The translations under genes and the position numbers were made by a program. A model generated the notes under the pieces. It made no database searches. It saw only the letters and a list, made by a program, of their open reading frames with translations, and was not told where the DNA came from. Below are positions 20,464 to 30,529 of a stretch of DNA of 64,000 bases, piece by piece. The number at the start of each line of letters is the position of its first letter. Within the stretch, counting starts at the first letter, position 1. The stretch is from Adiantum capillus-veneris (taxonomy: Eukaryota; Streptophyta; Polypodiopsida; Polypodiales; Pteridaceae): positions 62,359,496 to 62,423,495 of the forward strand of contig CM043970.1 in assembly GCA_014529385.2 (NCBI GenBank), written 5' to 3'.

Positions 20464-20826
20464 TCAATGGCCTTTTTGAACTTGATGACATTCCTCTGAG
20501 CATTTCAAACCTTGTACTTGTCAATGGCCTCCTTGGGCTCATGGTTATTGCTCCAAGCATCTCAGACTCTATATTTACCAATGGCCTCTTTGAGCTTGTG
20601 GCCATTCCTTTGGGTATCTTAGACCCTGCATTAGCCAATAACCTCTTTGGGCTCATTGGCATTTCTATGGGCACCTTAGACCCTACATCGGGTCAACGGC
20701 CTCCTTGAGCTCATTGGGGATTTTATAGGAACCTCAAACCCTATATCCACTAGCATCTTGTTTGGGATCATTGACTTTTCTTTGAGCATCTCAAACCCTA
20801 TATCCACCAGCTGCCTCTCTGGGATT
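20464..20826 (-). repeat. 57-bp minisatellite, about six units, frame-compatible
   Basis: The plus-strand phrase AATGGCCTCxTTGxGCTCAT recurs at 20466, 20523, 20580, 20637 and 20695 with 57-bp (once 58-bp) steps, and weaker units follow to about 20826. As 57 is 19 codons, the minus strand stays open for 83 codons (20674-20423) with a repeating SPKRPL-type motif every 19 residues. The peptide matches nothing known to me, and openness may simply follow from the period. It could be a relic of a repetitive coding exon. Confidence 0.8.
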
Positions 20827-22053
20827 AATTTTGCACATTAAATAAAAATTTTCATCAAAATCTATTTTCTAACCCTAAAATAGTGCATTTTTAGGCCTAA
20901 TTTTGACCTAGTAATTTAGGAAATTGACAATTACTGGAATATCTCTTAACCATGGGTCCATTATAATCAGATTAACCCAAGATAATAGGTTAAAAGTTAA
21001 TTATTCATAAACATTCAATTTTGACAAAAAAAAAGATTTTGACCTTAATTAGGACTTAGTAAATAATTTAATTAAAATCTGCAAATTTCTCGATATGCTT
21101 TTGTCCTAAATGATGCTTAAAACTTGAGATAAATAGGGTATGGTCTAATTCATAATATAAATATAGGCTCCTTCACTACAGATTGCCCAAAATTGCCTAA
21201 ATCCGACTTTCTAATTAATAATTAGTAATCCATGAATGTGCAGAGGTGATTAGGCTTCAATATGCAGAGAATTAGAAGCTCTTTCCCAATGTTTCTATTC
21301 CTTATCCATAATTCATAATTAATGCTTAATCTTTCACTAATTAAAGACATCATAATTGTGATGATTGAGAGCTTTGATTAATCCTTATGTGTAGGTCTTA
21401 AGATCGAGGTTTAATTTCATGCCAAGAATCCTTCTTAATTTTCTTGCATCAAAAAGATAAATTGACTACTAGACTAGCCCAATTAATGCTCTAATGAGGC
21501 ACTAATTACACACTTGCTTGGGCAATTTAAACCATGAATTTGTAGGGTTTATTAAGCTTCAATATGCAGAAAATTAAAGGCTTTATGATTAAATAATTAA
21601 TCAATCCTTTGATGCTTACATAAAATCACGAAATTGCCTTATGAAAATACCCAATTCATGCTTTAATGTGGGAATAGATTATTGCTAATCCAATTCTTCT
21701 TTTAATTATGGATTATAAGAATACATTCAAGTTCATCTTTTTATAATAATTAAATGAGCCTAGCTATCATTCGCTAATGAGTCCATAAACATCAAAACTA
21801 TGTTCAAAACTGACTAGTCTTCTTGCGAGATAATTGAAGGGGTTAACTACCCAGATTAACCACTTGTTTAAGGTTGATCTTCTTGCTGAAAATTGAGCTC
21901 CTCTTATCTTCTCTTGATTAATAGGGTTTTGATAATTAAGTAATTTATCAAGCACATAGTGTGAATTATATCAATTGTACCCTTGAAATGAGTGAGAGGA
22001 GGCTTATATAGTGAATGAAGAAGATGATGATGAATCAGCCCCACGCGTGCACA

Positions 22054-22057
<4 letters not shown>
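20827..22057. other. AT-rich interval with a possible minus-strand promoter
   Basis: A phrase TTCAATATGCAGAxAATTA occurs near 21258 and 21550, suggesting an old internal duplication. On the minus strand CACTATATAAGCC (near 22000-21988) is a good TATA box, with a CA-dinucleotide run upstream. The frames downstream of it on the minus strand (such as 21955-21767) are short and unrecognised. This could be the U3/R part of an unassigned LTR. Confidence 0.4.
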
Positions 22058-22090
<33 letters not shown>

Positions 22091-22430
22091 CAATAATGCT
22101 CAATCCTCACCACCTCTCCCCAGGGCTCGGGCCCAAGCTATAAATGGTCACCCCGCAAGGCCCTCATTTTGATGATCCCCTCGCTAGCAATACCACGCTC
22201 CTCACCAGATCATGAAGCATCACTGACATCATAGGAACGCTGCGCACGACAAGCTGTGGAGGGTGCAGCACTGTTGAACGAGCAGCTGGGCGCAGTAGTG
22301 GAGACAGGTTTTGGACAAAACAGTAGGTGAGGCGGTATACGCAAGGCATCAGGGGTGTGTGTGGGGGGGGGGGGGGGGGGTCCAGGGGGGGGGAGGGGCA
22401 ACGGCGACGCAGGATGGCTGCATGCAGCGG
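22058..22430. other. GC-rich interval with CA and G runs, no gene recognised
   Basis: A (CA)n run (22058-22089) is followed by GC-rich sequence with a G run (22363-22380) and a second G run near 22385-22392. Proline- and alanine-rich frames cross it on the minus strand, but this follows from base composition. The duplicated segment starts near its right end. Confidence 0.5.
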
Positions 22431-22784
22431 GCGACGGCTCGGGGCTGTGGCGGCACATCGTGAGCTCCATGTCGTGGAGACCCAGGTGAGGGAATCTGAA
22501 GAGATTCCCGTTAATGACTTTTGACTATATTAGTTAGAACAACGAAATGAGGGAGAGCTTGAAGGTGGTCACATAGTCCATAAGAGAGAAGCCTAGGAGG
22601 GTGGTATTAAGGACGGTGTAGAAGTAGCGATGATAGAGTTGATCCATTTTTAGAAGCTTCTCAGCTATGAAGGGGGAGGTTGCAGCTGTGGAGGTCATGG
22701 TGCGGGTAGGCCGAGAGAAAGAGAGACATCTCAGCGCTTCAGTAGAGAGAGAGAGAAGGAGCACCAATTCCACCTATGCCCTTT

Positions 22785-23240
22785 CGTTGAAATTTACCAC
22801 AATACCCCTCTAATTTATGGAAATTCCTAAAATACCCCCAATATTTTGTCATAAATTCCCAAACTGCCCATCAAATTTTCCAAAATACCCCCGGTCGTGA
22901 GATTAAATTTCTTTAAAGATTAAAAACTTGTAGCTTTTCATAAGGAGAGTGATTGTCTATCAACACAAGATACTAAAAATAGAATTTGAGTCGGTTATAT
23001 TGTAGGCTTTGGAGATGAATCCCTCCCAAAAAAAAGAATCCCTCCCAAAAAAAAGAATCCCTCACAAGATACTAAAAATAGAATTTGAGTTGGTTATGTA
23101 GGCTTTGGAGATGAATCCCTCCCCAAAAAAAGGCAATTATGTTGAAAAAAGCAACAAAGGTTAGAGGGGAATTTTTGAAATTTGAGAGGTATTTTGGGAA
23201 TTTACACAAATTAGAGGGGTATTTTGGGAATGTTCCCTAC
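22785..23240. mobile_element. MITE-like foldback, copy 1
   Basis: Inverted ends of about 50 bp: CACAATACCCCTCTAATTTA on the left, and the reverse complement of the right end reads CCCAAAATACCCCTCTAATTTG. Inner sequence is AT-rich with no coding content. A second copy lies at 33465-33855. Short length and inverted ends suggest a miniature inverted-repeat element. I could not define a target duplication. Confidence 0.55.
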
Positions 23241-23508
23241 TTTTTTTAATCAAGAATTTACATTATTTTAAAAAATAATGGACAATCTTTCTTTTTCTTT
23301 ATGCTCTAAACCTACATTTTTTTAGTTATGAAGAGGCACTTTCGAATTCCTCAGAGGGGACATATTAACAATTTTCCCAAACATTAGAGTCAATCTATAT
23401 CTATATCTAAACGATATATAGCACGGGAAGGAATTTCAGCCCCTCCCCCCGGCCATGTTGTCCATCTCTCCTTGCTCTAGTGAGTGAGCTTTACAACCCG
23501 GTGCCTCA

Positions 23509-23511
<3 letters not shown>

Positions 23512-23577
<66 letters not shown>
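23512..23577 (+). repeat. (GA)n microsatellite
   Basis: About 33 uninterrupted GA units. Copy 2 has the same tract at 34135-34189 at the equivalent position, so the microsatellite predates the duplication. Confidence 0.97.
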
Positions 23578-23578
<1 letters not shown>

Positions 23579-23909
23579 CCCTAGTGTTTAAGTAAGTCAC
23601 ACTCGCCAGCTACTGAAAAAGTTAACAACAGCTCCTTGCAATCTTCTTCTTCTTCTTCTTTTCACTCTTCTATAGCTATAGTCGACCACCCACCATGCAC
23701 GCGCATGCATAGGGCCCCTCCTTGGCATAATTTCCCACACCTCCTACTGCTCTGCCTTTTCCTGTCTACATATGGCGGCGCTGTTGGACTAAACCTCGCA
23801 ATATGTTGTCCTTTTGAAAAGCAAAAGTTCTTGATAAGCTTCTTGTCTGGTACGTCATCTCTTGTATTGCACATCTGTATACTTTTCTGGTGAAGGTGAT
23901 GTACATGGG

Positions 23910-23989
23910 TGTTAGGAAATAAGACGTAGCTAAATAGATTTTTGAGTAGATTACTTAATGGAGAGAGATAGATTTCACACACAAGAGAT

Positions 23990-24036
<47 letters not shown>

Positions 24037-24680
24037 CACGATATACGTGGTTCACCCAATGTGGGCTACGTCCACGGGAAAGCAACCACTCAATGGCTTT
24101 AGTACTTCAAAACAAGAAGTAGTTTACAAAGGGATTATACCCTTAATGGAGCTCCCGCCTTGCTTCACTCTCACCACCTCACACTCACCTTGTTGCATCA
24201 ACTTCACACTATGAAATGTGTGTAGAAATGGCCTCCTTTTATAGGCCAAAAGGGCTGCCCTCTCTTATGAGAGACAGCCATGTGTAGCCGCCCTTGTGCG
24301 AATAAGTCCAAATCGGACCCTCCAATCCGCCCATGTGTGGCCGCCCTTGAGAAGACAAGTCCGCTTTTGAATTCGGCCACCGGCCACCGGCCATTGACTT
24401 CCGACCACCGGCCATCCGACCGGTTGTTTTCCGACCACTTTCCGGCCGCCGTCCGGCCATAATATTCCGGCGAAAATGAATATTCTGACGAAAAAAAAAG
24501 TCTAGGGGGTCTCCGCCCCCGAGGCTTTTAAAGTTGCCCCTGATTCTTGTCCGTGAAAATTTGGTTTCCGGTGAGTGATTTTCCTTCACGCACGATGGCT
24601 TCTCCTCATAATGGGGGCCTTACAAATGTGCGCTTTTACCACAGAAAATTACAAGGGTAAATCAGGCTCCATACTTAACA
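23910..24680 (-). repeat. 3' LTR of Copia B (771 bp)
   Basis: TG...CA ends: minus strand starts TGTTAAGTATGG and ends TTTCCTAACA. A (GA)n run lies at 23991-24032, a TATA box (CTATAAAAGG, minus) at 24244-24235, and a zone rich in CCGGCC and CCGACC phrases (about 24376-24462) that can form alternative hairpins. The small frame at 24589-24239 is LTR sequence, not a gene. Confidence 0.95.
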
Positions 24681-24694
24681 ATCTCCCACTTGGA
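24681..24694 (-). promoter_or_regulatory. Polypurine tract of Copia B
   Basis: The minus strand reads TCCAAGTGGGAGAT directly before the LTR start TGTTAAG. This is the usual primer site for plus-strand synthesis. Confidence 0.8.
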
Positions 24695-24740
24695 GACTGA
24701 TCTCCAAACCAAACCTGTGACTGCTTTCCATTCTGGCTTC

Positions 24741-25709
24741 TTATCCTTGAATGCCGATTGAAGATGAGCAAAAGCTCACCTTCTCCTTGTTGACCACCTT
24801 TGTAAACATGTCTGCAGGATTTTCACTTGTATGCACCTTTCCTAGCTTTAGTTGTCCCTCTTCCAAAAGAGTGCGTATGAAGTGATATCTCACCTCAATG
24901 TGCTTTGTCCTTGAATGAAAGGCTGAGTTTTTCGCAAGATGAATAGCGCTTTGGCTATCACTGTACAAGACACAATTGTCTTGTTTGAATCCAAGCTCTT
25001 CTAAGAATCTGTGAAGCCACATAATTTCTTTGCTTGCCTCCATCATTGCTACATACTCTGCTTCCGTGGTAGAAAGTGAAACCACTTTCTGCAGCTTTGA
25101 AGCCCACCTTACTGCTGTGCCTCCAACCGTGAACACGTAGACAGTAGTGCTCCTTCGAGTATCTTTGTCACCTGCCATATCTGCATCAGCATACCCTTCT
25201 AGAAAAATATCAGTTCCTCCAAAATACAAAGCATTTGTTGTTGTCCCTTTTAGATACCTAAGTATCCACTTCATAGCTTGCCAATGCTCTTTACCTGGGT
25301 TGTCCATGAACCTACTCACAACTCCCACTGCATGTGCAATGTCTGGCCTTGTCCAGACCATAGCATACATTAGAGAACCTACCGCTGCAGCATATGGAAC
25401 TTTAGACATATAGGCTATCTCCTCTTGTGTCTTTGGACACATATCCTTCGTTAGTTTAAAATGACCAGCCAAAGGTGTAGAAACTGGTTTTGCATTTTGC
25501 ATTGCAAACCTTTCTAGTACCTTCTTGATGTAATCTTCTTGAGATAGCTTTATTGTCTTCTTCGTCCTGTCCCTTGATATTTTCATACCAAGTATCCTCT
25601 TTGCAGCACCTAAATCTTTCATTGAAAAAGATTTGGACAGCTCCTCTTTTAGGTCTTTGATGTCCTGCATGTTAGCACTTGCAATCAACATGTCATCAAC
25701 ATACAACAT
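24741..25709 (-). CDS. Copia B RT 3' part and RNase H (after a frameshift)
   Basis: This 322-codon frame opens MLYVDDMLIAS, carrying the YVDD catalytic motif of RT, continues through LGMKISRD and KVPYAAAVGSLMYAM blocks, and ends in Ty1/Copia RNase H (YADADMAGD, STTEAEYVAM, YSDSQSAIHLA, HIEVRYHFIR) up to a stop 60 bases before the polypurine tract. It lies in a different frame from the upstream RT piece because of a 4-bp TAAT tandem duplication near 25712, so RT is split between two frames. Catalytic Asp and Glu residues of RNase H look present. Confidence 0.93.
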   Translation of the reverse strand: MLYVDDMLIASANMQDIKDLKEELSKSFSMKDLGAAKRILGMKISRDRTKKTIKLSQEDYIKKVLERFAMQNAKPVSTPLAGHFKLTKDMCPKTQEEIAYMSKVPYAAAVGSLMYAMVWTRPDIAHAVGVVSRFMDNPGKEHWQAMKWILRYLKGTTTNALYFGGTDIFLEGYADADMAGDKDTRRSTTVYVFTVGGTAVRWASKLQKVVSLSTTEAEYVAMMEASKEIMWLHRFLEELGFKQDNCVLYSDSQSAIHLAKNSAFHSRTKHIEVRYHFIRTLLEEGQLKLGKVHTSENPADMFTKVVNKEKVSFCSSSIGIQG

Positions 25710-26520
25710 TAATTAGGATGATGAATTTCCCATCTCCCAAATTCTCCGTGTAGACGTAGTGATCCGAGTTGCATCTTGTGAATCCATGATCCAACATCCA
25801 TCGATCAAACTTCAAGTACCATTGTCTTGATGCTTGCTTTAAACCATACAAGCTCTTCTTTAATCTGCAAACCATTTTCTGCTTACCTTTTACTTCATAT
25901 CCCTTTGGTTGAAGCATGTAGATTTCCTCCTCTAAGTCACCGTGAGGGAATGCCGTATTTACATCCATTTGCTCGAGATTTAGATCATGAGCAGCCACAA
26001 GGCTTAAGACAAGCCTAATTGAGTTCATTTTTACAACAGGAGAAAATATTTCATTTAAGTCAATACCTTTCTTTTGAGAAAAACCTTTTACCACAAGCCT
26101 AGACTTGTACCTTTTCTTCCCACCTTCTTCTTCTTTTAGCTTGTACACCCATTTGTTTTGAAGTGCCCGCTTACCTTTAGGCAACTCAACCAACTCCCAT
26201 GTTTGGTTGCGATGTAGTGAGTCCATCTCCACTTGCATGCTCTTCGTCCATTCTTCTTTGGATTCATGTTGCATAGCTTCTTCATATGATTCCGGCTCTC
26301 CAGAATCTGAGATCAAGAGATGGTTGAAGGAAGGAACAAACCTTTCTGGAGGTCTACTTGCTCTTGTAGATCTTCGGGGAATAGGTTGAGGCTCCTCATT
26401 TGGTTGACGTTGTTGCACATTGTCACCGTTTGCAGTCCTTGAGTCTTCACTGTCCTCAAGCTCCATGTACTCATCACCTGTTTCTTTTGTTTGTTTTCTT
26501 TCCAAGTAATCTTTGTACAT
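25696..26520 (-). CDS. Copia B RT N-terminal part
   Basis: This 274-codon frame is in the same frame as the upstream gag-protease-integrase piece, separated from it by a single TAA (26526-26524). It contains the acidic linker after integrase, then RT blocks WELVELPKGKRAL, KSRLVVKGFSQKKGID, MDVNTAFPHGDLEEEIYM and LKKSLYGLKQASRQWY. It ends a few codons after the TAAT duplication that shifts the frame just before the YVDD motif. Confidence 0.93.
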   Translation of the reverse strand: MYKDYLERKQTKETGDEYMELEDSEDSRTANGDNVQQRQPNEEPQPIPRRSTRASRPPERFVPSFNHLLISDSGEPESYEEAMQHESKEEWTKSMQVEMDSLHRNQTWELVELPKGKRALQNKWVYKLKEEEGGKKRYKSRLVVKGFSQKKGIDLNEIFSPVVKMNSIRLVLSLVAAHDLNLEQMDVNTAFPHGDLEEEIYMLQPKGYEVKGKQKMVCRLKKSLYGLKQASRQWYLKFDRWMLDHGFTRCNSDHYVYTENLGDGKFIILINVVC

Positions 26521-26523
26521 ATT

Positions 26524-28617
26524 TTATTCGTTAAAAATTACATCCCTACTCCTTAAGATTTTACCATCTTCAGGATTCCATAGGCGATACCCAAAGTCTC
26601 CTTCTCCATAGCCAATGAAGAAACACTTTTTGGACTTTGCATCTAACTTTGATCTTAGGCTTCTATCTATGTGCATGAAAGCCTCACACCCAAACACTTT
26701 GAGAAATGCATAATTCACCGGTTTACCTGTCCATGCCTCTTCTGGAACTCCGCCATCCAATGCCATTGAGGGTGACCGATTGATTAAGTACACAGACGTA
26801 CTTACAGCTTCCGCCCAAAGCTCAAGTGGTAGGCCTGCATGTAGCCGCATGCTTCGTGCTCGTTCCATGATTGTCCTATTCATCCTTTCCGAAATCCCAT
26901 TTTGTTGAGGTGTCCTTGGGGTTGGCCTTTGCCTCCGAATGCCATTGCTAGCACAAAAGCTTTCAAAAGCTTGGCTGCAATATTCGCCTCCATTGTCGGA
27001 TCTGAGGCATTTAACCTTGTTACCTGTTTCATTCTCCACAAAGACTTTCCACCTTTGAAATATGGAAAATACATCGGATTTATTCTTCATGACATAAACC
27101 CATGTTTTTCTAGTCGCATCGTCTATGAATGTTACATAGTACAATGAGCCACCAAGTGATGGTGTACTTGCAGGACCCCAAACATCAGAATGAACCAACT
27201 CAAGTTTTTTATTTTTTCTTTCATTTCCTGATTTTTGAAATTTTACCCTCTTTTGTTTACTATAAACACAATCTTCACAGAACTCTAAGTCCACTTCTTT
27301 CAAACCTGGTAGAAGCTTCTTTGTTTGAAGGATTTGCATTCCTTTGGCACTCATATGCCCAAGTCGGTAGTGCCACACCACACTGTCAACTTCTGTAGTT
27401 GCTGCATAAGCTGAAGGTTGCGTGCTAACAGTACACAAGTAAAGTGTACCGACTTTTTCTCCCTTAGCAACCACCAAAGATCCCTTTGAGATCTTCCACC
27501 GTTTGTCTCCGAATGCAATGTTGTGACCTTCATCGTCCAATTGTCCTGTAGAGATCAAATTTTTGCGAAGAGAAGGAACATGCCTAACATCTTTAAGCTT
27601 CCATTCATTTCCGTTTGCAGTTTTGACAGAAACTGTACCTTTGCCGACAATCTCACAAGGTACATACCCAAAATTACCTTTGGTGTAGTCTTGGAAATGT
27701 TGCTTGTGTGGTGTCGCATGGAATGAAGCCCCGGAATCTACTATCCAGGAATTAGACACATTGTCTAATGAGAGAATTAGAGCATCTTGCTCTACTTTAC
27801 CTGCCACATTGGCCTCCGATGTTGGCTTGTTGTCTTGAGACTCTGTCTCCTTCTTCTTCTTGGACCAGCAATCCTTCTTGACGTGGCCCTTCTTGCCGTA
27901 GTTCCAACATTCAAGAACTGACTTTGTGCGTGACTTGCTCCGCCTTGAGCGATCACGACCCTTTTGGTTTTTGAACCTCTCCTTAGGCCTTCCTCTTGTT
28001 TCCACTGATAGTGCAGCACTTGATGATTCTCCTGTGCTTCTCCTTTGCATTTCCTCGCTTAGAAGAACACCCACAACATCATCAAACTTAAGAGTATTTG
28101 TGCCAGAGATAGAATTACTTACAGCCATCACAAGGCTGTCCCAACTATCCAGTAGAGATGATAGTATAAGGAGAGCTCGCACTTCGTCATCGAAATTGAT
28201 TTTCACTGATCGAAGTTGAATTATGTTTGTGTTAAAGTCATTTATGTGTTCTGCAACTGAACCATTCTCTGCCATCTTTAGATTGAACAAGCGCTTCATA
28301 AGAAATACCTTATTGGATGCCGATGGTTTCTCGTAGAAGTCGTCAAGTGACTTCATCAAGTCCTCCGTGGTCTTCATCTCCGAAACATTGAAGGCCACTG
28401 TTGACGCCAAGCTTAACCGGATTGTTCCCAGTGCCTTTCGATCAAGGACAATCCATGCTTCATTTGCCATTGTTGCGGGCTTCTTCGCAAGACCGCCTAG
28501 TGGCAAATAGAGGTCCTTCTGGTAGAGATAGTCTTCAATCTGCATCTTCCAATGTTGGTAGTTTTTGCCGTTGAACTTCTCAATCTTGAGCTTCCCTTCC
28601 TCCGCCATAACTCCCAC
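26524..28617 (-). CDS. Copia B gag-protease-integrase polyprotein
   Basis: Open for 697 codons; the likely start is the ATG at 28608 (MAEEGKLKIEKFNG), three codons inside the frame and about 60 bases after the primer-binding site. Gag is residues 1-250. The zinc knuckle (residues 237-250) reads CWNYGKKGHVKKDC, with the second Cys replaced by Tyr. Protease DSGAS is near residue 292. Integrase has the HHCC finger (about 411-448), Asp in HSDVWGP (about 480), Asp in SDNGGEY (about 540) and Glu in SERMNR (about 577), a DD35E spacing. A TAA ends it shortly after integrase, in the linker before RT; the same frame resumes, so one base change separates it from a full polyprotein. Confidence 0.95.
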   Translation of the reverse strand: MGVMAEEGKLKIEKFNGKNYQHWKMQIEDYLYQKDLYLPLGGLAKKPATMANEAWIVLDRKALGTIRLSLASTVAFNVSEMKTTEDLMKSLDDFYEKPSASNKVFLMKRLFNLKMAENGSVAEHINDFNTNIIQLRSVKINFDDEVRALLILSSLLDSWDSLVMAVSNSISGTNTLKFDDVVGVLLSEEMQRRSTGESSSAALSVETRGRPKERFKNQKGRDRSRRSKSRTKSVLECWNYGKKGHVKKDCWSKKKKETESQDNKPTSEANVAGKVEQDALILSLDNVSNSWIVDSGASFHATPHKQHFQDYTKGNFGYVPCEIVGKGTVSVKTANGNEWKLKDVRHVPSLRKNLISTGQLDDEGHNIAFGDKRWKISKGSLVVAKGEKVGTLYLCTVSTQPSAYAATTEVDSVVWHYRLGHMSAKGMQILQTKKLLPGLKEVDLEFCEDCVYSKQKRVKFQKSGNERKNKKLELVHSDVWGPASTPSLGGSLYYVTFIDDATRKTWVYVMKNKSDVFSIFQRWKVFVENETGNKVKCLRSDNGGEYCSQAFESFCASNGIRRQRPTPRTPQQNGISERMNRTIMERARSMRLHAGLPLELWAEAVSTSVYLINRSPSMALDGGVPEEAWTGKPVNYAFLKVFGCEAFMHIDRSLRSKLDAKSKKCFFIGYGEGDFGYRLWNPEDGKILRSRDVIFNE

Positions 28618-28667
28618 TCAATTCAAGGAATCCTTTCCTTGAGATAATTTAGCTACGAGCAAACCTT

Positions 28668-28679
28668 GCTCTGATACCA
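28668..28679 (-). promoter_or_regulatory. Primer-binding site of Copia B
   Basis: TGGTATCAGAGC on the minus strand, two bases inside the 5' LTR. Initiator tRNA-Met type. Confidence 0.92.
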
Positions 28680-28681
28680 GT

Positions 28682-28766
28682 TGTTAGGAAATAAAACGTA
28701 GCTAAATAGATTTTTGAGTAGATTACTTAATGGAGAGAGATAGATTTCACACACAAGAGATTATAG

Positions 28767-28805
<39 letters not shown>

Positions 28806-29450
28806 CACGATATACGTGGTTCACCCAATGTGGGCTACGTCCACGGGAAAGCAGCCACTCAATGGCTTTAGTACTTCAAAACAAGAAGTAGTTTACAAAG
28901 GGATTATACCCTTAATGGAGCTCCCGCCTTGCTTCACTCTCACCACCTCACACTCACCTTGTTGCATCAACTTCACACTATGAAATGTGTGTAGAAATGG
29001 CCTCCTTTTATAGGCCAAAAGGGCTGCCCTCTCTTATGAGAGACAGCCATGTGTAGCCGCCCTTGTGCGAATAAGTCCAAATCGGACCCTCCAATCCGCC
29101 CATGTGTGGCCGCCCTTGAGAAGACAAGTCCGCTTTTGAATTCGGCCACCGGCCACCGGCCATTGACTTCCGACCACCGGCCATCCGACCGGTTGTTTTC
29201 CGACCACTTTCCGGCCGCCGTCCGGCCATAATATTCCAGTGAAAAAGAATATTCCGGCGAAAAAAAAAGTCTCGGGGGTCTCCGCCCCCGAGGCCTTTAA
29301 AGTTGCCCCTGATTCTTGTCCGTGAAAATTTTGGTTTCCGGTGAGTGATTTTCCTTCACGCACGATGGCTTCTCCTCATAATGGGGGCCTTACAAATGTG
29401 CGCTTTTACCACAGAAAATTACAAGGGTAAATGAGGCTCCATACTTAACA
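28682..29450 (-). repeat. 5' LTR of Copia B (769 bp)
   Basis: Partner of 23910-24680 with the same ends. The TATA box (CTATAAAAGG, minus) is at 29013-29004 and the (GA)n run at 28770-28801 is shorter than in the 3' LTR. This copy would drive transcription of the element leftwards. Confidence 0.95.
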
Positions 29451-29455
29451 ATGGG

Positions 29456-30020
29456 ATTCTTCAACTCTTTTTGATATTGATGGATCAAATTTATTGGGTG
29501 TAGACTCCATGGCAAGGGAAATAAATGCATTTCCTATCAACAACAAGCCGAAGACAAGCAGGAACACCTTGATGCATGATGACCAACAAGAGGCACACTC
29601 CATATATTGTAGTGTAGGGGCCCAAAATTATAAGGGGAGGTGTCGAGTTGAGCACAATGGCCACCAGAACATGAAATGGGAGCCCCTTTCAACGTCATAA
29701 GGTCTCTTCTATCTCACACTCTCTCTTATTTCTCCCCTCAAAGACCCTAAGAAATCACGTCCACTTGCACCTTGAAGGCATTTGGCATTTGGCATTACAC
29801 AAGATACGGATATGGGCAAAACAATTCATGATGTATGGTTAGTCATAGATTATTAAAAGAAAACGGCGTGCTTTGCATTGCCTTGGTCGACATGTTAGTC
29901 AGGGGGTTGATGAAATAAAATGTTGTGCTTGGCTCTACCTTGCTGGACATGTATGCCAGATGTGGTGCACTCCATTAAGCACAAAAAGTGCTTGAGGAGC
30001 TTCCTGTCCGAGATGCAAAG

Positions 30021-30055
<35 letters not shown>

Positions 30056-30057
30056 GA

Positions 30058-30121
<64 letters not shown>

Positions 30122-30334
30122 GCTTTGGGCTGTTTTTTGTTGTGATGGGGACTCACAAGAGTGCATTGATAGCAAGATATGTCTAGCAGCAGGGTCATGA
30201 ATCACATACACTTGCACCTTGAAGGAATGTGGCATTACACAAGATGCTGATTATATGGGCAAAAGAATTCAAGATGATATTGTTAGTCAAGGGTCATTGA
30301 AAGAAAATGTCGTGATTAGCACTACCTCGATCGC
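29456..30334 (+). pseudogene. Segmental duplication copy 1, right part: decayed PPR gene
   Basis: Continues the segment interrupted by Copia B (TTTTTGATATTGATGGATCA, as at 34532 in copy 2). From 29770 the translation shows PPR-type blocks: GITQDTDMGKTIHD, ALVDMLVRG, NVVLGSTLLDMYARCGAL and AQKVLEELPVRD, ending at 30012 where GATA and GA microsatellites begin. After the repeats (30119 on) a second PPR block reads TCTLKECGITQDADYMGKRI and DDIVSQGSLKENVV (about 30205-30305). PPR proteins of this style bind organellar RNA. Stops (29856, 29912 and others) and the repeat rule out function. Confidence 0.75.
30021..30118 (+). repeat. Compound (GATA)n-(GA)n microsatellite inside the PPR relic
   Basis: (GATA)n occupies about 30021-30054 and (GA)n about 30055-30118. 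It starts right after the codons for LPVRD of the PPR motif. In copy 2 a (GA)n tract starts at the equivalent codon (35080). Confidence 0.97.
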
Positions 30335-30529
30335 AAGGGTGTCTCTCATATGCATGCACATAGCACCATCGGAGGCGATGCCGTACCAAAGGCGGCGCCG
30401 TTGTACTAGTGCTAATAATAACTGTTCTAATTGAAATTATGTTCAAAAACTTTGGAACATTACATTCTACCCAACTTGAAGAATTCAAGATATCCTCATC
30501 TCGAAAATTTTTTAGGGTAGTCTTTACAT

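Larger units (their letters stand above)
22431..23909 (+). repeat. Segmental duplication copy 1, left part
   Basis: Collinear with 32728-34513: shared GTGGxGGCACATCGTGAGCTC start, a minus-strand frame, a CCAAAATACCCCTC foldback, a GATATATAG TATA-like site, a (GA)n run, ACCACCCACCATGCACGCGC and TGATGTACATGGG at the end. Relative to copy 2 it lacks about 360 bp (32845-33205) and has an extra duplication of about 95 bp (22965-23060 and 23060-23125). It is interrupted at 23909 by Copia B and resumes at 29456. Confidence 0.88.
23905..29455 (-). mobile_element. Complete Ty1/Copia element B with ATGGG target duplication
   Basis: ATGGG flanks both ends (23905-23909 and 29451-29455). The element itself is 23910-29450 (5.54 kb): left (3') LTR 23910-24680, polypurine tract 24694-24681, pol and gag 24741-28608, primer-binding site 28679-28668, right (5') LTR 28682-29450. 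The two LTRs differ at about ten substitutions plus a few indels and the GA-run length, about 1.3 percent, so it is a young insertion. It disrupted duplication copy 1. Confidence 0.97.

Noticed and set aside
22210-22524. Overlapping Pro-rich and Gly/Arg-rich frames
   Set aside because: Driven by G runs and GC-rich composition; no family resemblance and not conserved in copy 2.
24239-24589. A 116-codon minus-strand frame
   Set aside because: Lies wholly in the Copia B 3' LTR and has a counterpart in the 5' LTR that differs in frame; low-complexity GC-rich repeats keep it open.
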